A DNA stretch of 16,175 bases. Origin: JBGLNJ01 sp964353405. GTDB lineage: Bacteria; Chloroflexota; Anaerolineae; Fen-1058. Below, piece by piece: positions 15,163 to 16,175 of this stretch. Location: positions 1-16,175 of the forward strand of contig CAYGWJ010000046.1 in assembly GCA_964353405.1 (NCBI GenBank). The letters are read 5' to 3'. The notes beneath the pieces were generated by a model, which was given only the letters and a program-made list of their open reading frames with translations, did no database searches and was not told the DNA's origin. The position numbers and the translations under genes are program-made. Position 1 is the stretch's first letter, and each line of letters starts with the position of its first letter.

Positions 15163-16175
15163 TTACGCTTCCGCCATGCGCGCCTTTAACCCCAAGATGC
15201 CCGGCGTCGCCGCCGGGTCTTGCTCGTTGAGCAATCCCAGGTAGCCGCTGACGTAATCGCCATAGTAAAGTGTGGAAAGCATCTGCGCCAGCGCGCTGTT
15301 GCCCCGCGCAGCCACGGCCTCTGTGTTGACGCCCGAGGTCATCAAGACGTGGCGCGAGATCGCATGGCGTTTTTGCGTGCGTGGGTGATCCAGTGTCGCC
15401 GTGAGAAAGACGACGAATGTTTTGGCTGTCACTTCATCCGGCAGCGTGCCGCAGATGGCGTTGTGATCGGCCTCCGGCAGGACCTCGAACGCTGACCACT
15501 GCTTGGCATTCTCGTTGATCTGACCCTTCCATCTGCGCGCCACCTCGGAAAGGATTCCGCTGCCCCACACGACGACATTACGCCCCATCATCTGCCCGGC
15601 CAATCGCTTGGCCGGGTTCCGGCTCACGGGCGACGACGGCTCGATTTCCTTTTGCCACGCGCGCATCACGGTGAGTGCTTCAGCCAGGTCGGCGGACTTG
15701 TCGGTCACAAAGCCAAGGCGGCACAACATCGCCAGGAGTGCCGCGAACGAATAGCCTAACGCGGCACGCGGCGGAGACTCGTAACGAAAGGTCGCCAGCG
15801 CCGCGCCACAGTCCCTCGCGCGCTGGGCCAGCGTCCCGCCCGTCGTGAGCGCCATCAGTTGACAGCCGCGCCGATGCGCCTCGTCGAAGACGGACAAGGT
15901 CTCCTCGGTCTCGCCGGAATACGACGCGCCGATGACGAGCGACGACGGCCCCCTCACGAACGCCGGCAGGGCGTAATCGCGGACGACCCACAAGGGCACA
16001 CGGCACTCGTCCGCGATGAGGGAAGCCAGCAGCGAGCCGCCAATCGCCGAGCCGCCCATGGCCGCTACCACGATCTGGTCCACCTGCGAAAACGCTGCGG
16101 GCAGGTCAACCGGCTGCATCAGCTTCCAGCCGGCTTGGCACTGGTCGGGCAGCGCGGCGATGTGGCCGAACATGC
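15163..16175 (-). CDS. Bifunctional phosphoglucose/phosphomannose isomerase (5' end cut by window)
   Basis: A SIS-domain sugar isomerase that interconverts glucose-6-phosphate or mannose-6-phosphate with fructose-6-phosphate, feeding glycolysis and GDP-mannose synthesis. About 337 residues are visible. The first SIS domain has AMGGSAIGGS (from residue 38 counting the Met at 16173) and the phosphate-binding SYSGETEETLSVF. The second part holds RWKGQINENAK and EADHNAI (codons about 15474-15460), both hallmarks of the bacterial/archaeal bifunctional PGI/PMI family. The Met at 16173 sits in the piece MFGHIAALPDQC, which in relatives is usually preceded by 10-20 residues, so the true start is probably beyond base 16175. 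It is the first visible gene of the minus-strand group. Confidence 0.92.
   Translation of the reverse strand, partial: MFGHIAALPDQCQAGWKLMQPVDLPAAFSQVDQIVVAAMGGSAIGGSLLASLIADECRVPLWVVRDYALPAFVRGPSSLVIGASYSGETEETLSVFDEAHRRGCQLMALTTGGTLAQRARDCGAALATFRYESPPRAALGYSFAALLAMLCRLGFVTDKSADLAEALTVMRAWQKEIEPSSPVSRNPAKRLAGQMMGRNVVVWGSGILSEVARRWKGQINENAKQWSAFEVLPEADHNAICGTLPDEVTAKTFVVFLTATLDHPRTQKRHAISRHVLMTSGVNTEAVAARGNSALAQMLSTLYYGDYVSGYLGLLNEQDPAATPGILGLKARMAEA

Overview
The window looks like chromosomal DNA from a GC-rich bacterium, most likely a Chloroflexota member of the Anaerolineae type. This placement is inference. It rests on the single-pass proteins with long Thr/Pro stalks, the G2 box of the histidine kinase (a 'KFKGAGPGLGLPIARG' ending that I associate with Chloroflexota kinases), a KaiC-like single-domain ATPase, and a SurA-type lipoprotein foldase. 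No rRNA, tRNA, CRISPR array, transposase or phage gene was seen. No gene-free stretch exceeds 300 bases; the longest (2737-2990, about 254 bases) holds hairpins, a probable terminator and a promoter.

Layout. Bases 1-10108 are read on the + strand: the 3' two thirds of rpoC; a terminator region; a promoter and a parvulin-type peptidyl-prolyl isomerase lipoprotein; two adjacent paralogous membrane-anchored proteins with Thr/Pro-rich stalks and a C-terminal domain holding two cysteines; a KaiC/RecA-like ATPase followed after 7 bases by an AlbA_2 + HATPase_c_4 + winged-helix protein; and a large membrane sensor histidine kinase with a multi-TM, GAF, HisKA and HATPase architecture. The kinase has its own leader, which contains a perfect 14-bp inverted repeat. 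Bases 10115-10152 form a strong bidirectional terminator. Bases 10151-16175 are read on the - strand, in transcription order: bifunctional phosphoglucose/phosphomannose isomerase (5' end cut by the window), a patatin-like phospholipase, a VKOR-family membrane oxidoreductase, MutS2 and MoaA. Gaps here are 23-26 bases, so they are probably co-transcribed, with an extra extended -10 promoter directly in front of mutS2.

How the genes fit together. The + strand genes after rpoC fall into an envelope group (foldase lipoprotein and two stalked surface proteins) and a signalling group (KaiC-like ATPase, AlbA_2/HATPase_c_4 regulator, histidine kinase without a neighbouring response regulator). The - strand cluster is mostly housekeeping: sugar phosphate isomerisation, lipid hydrolysis, disulfide generation, DNA/ribosome maintenance and molybdopterin synthesis. 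The least explained parts are the KaiC-like/AlbA_2 pair with its neighbouring kinase, the stalked paralogue pair, the stem-loop in front of the kinase, and the probably leaderless mutS2 message. I see no clear evidence for a complete new defence or mobile system.
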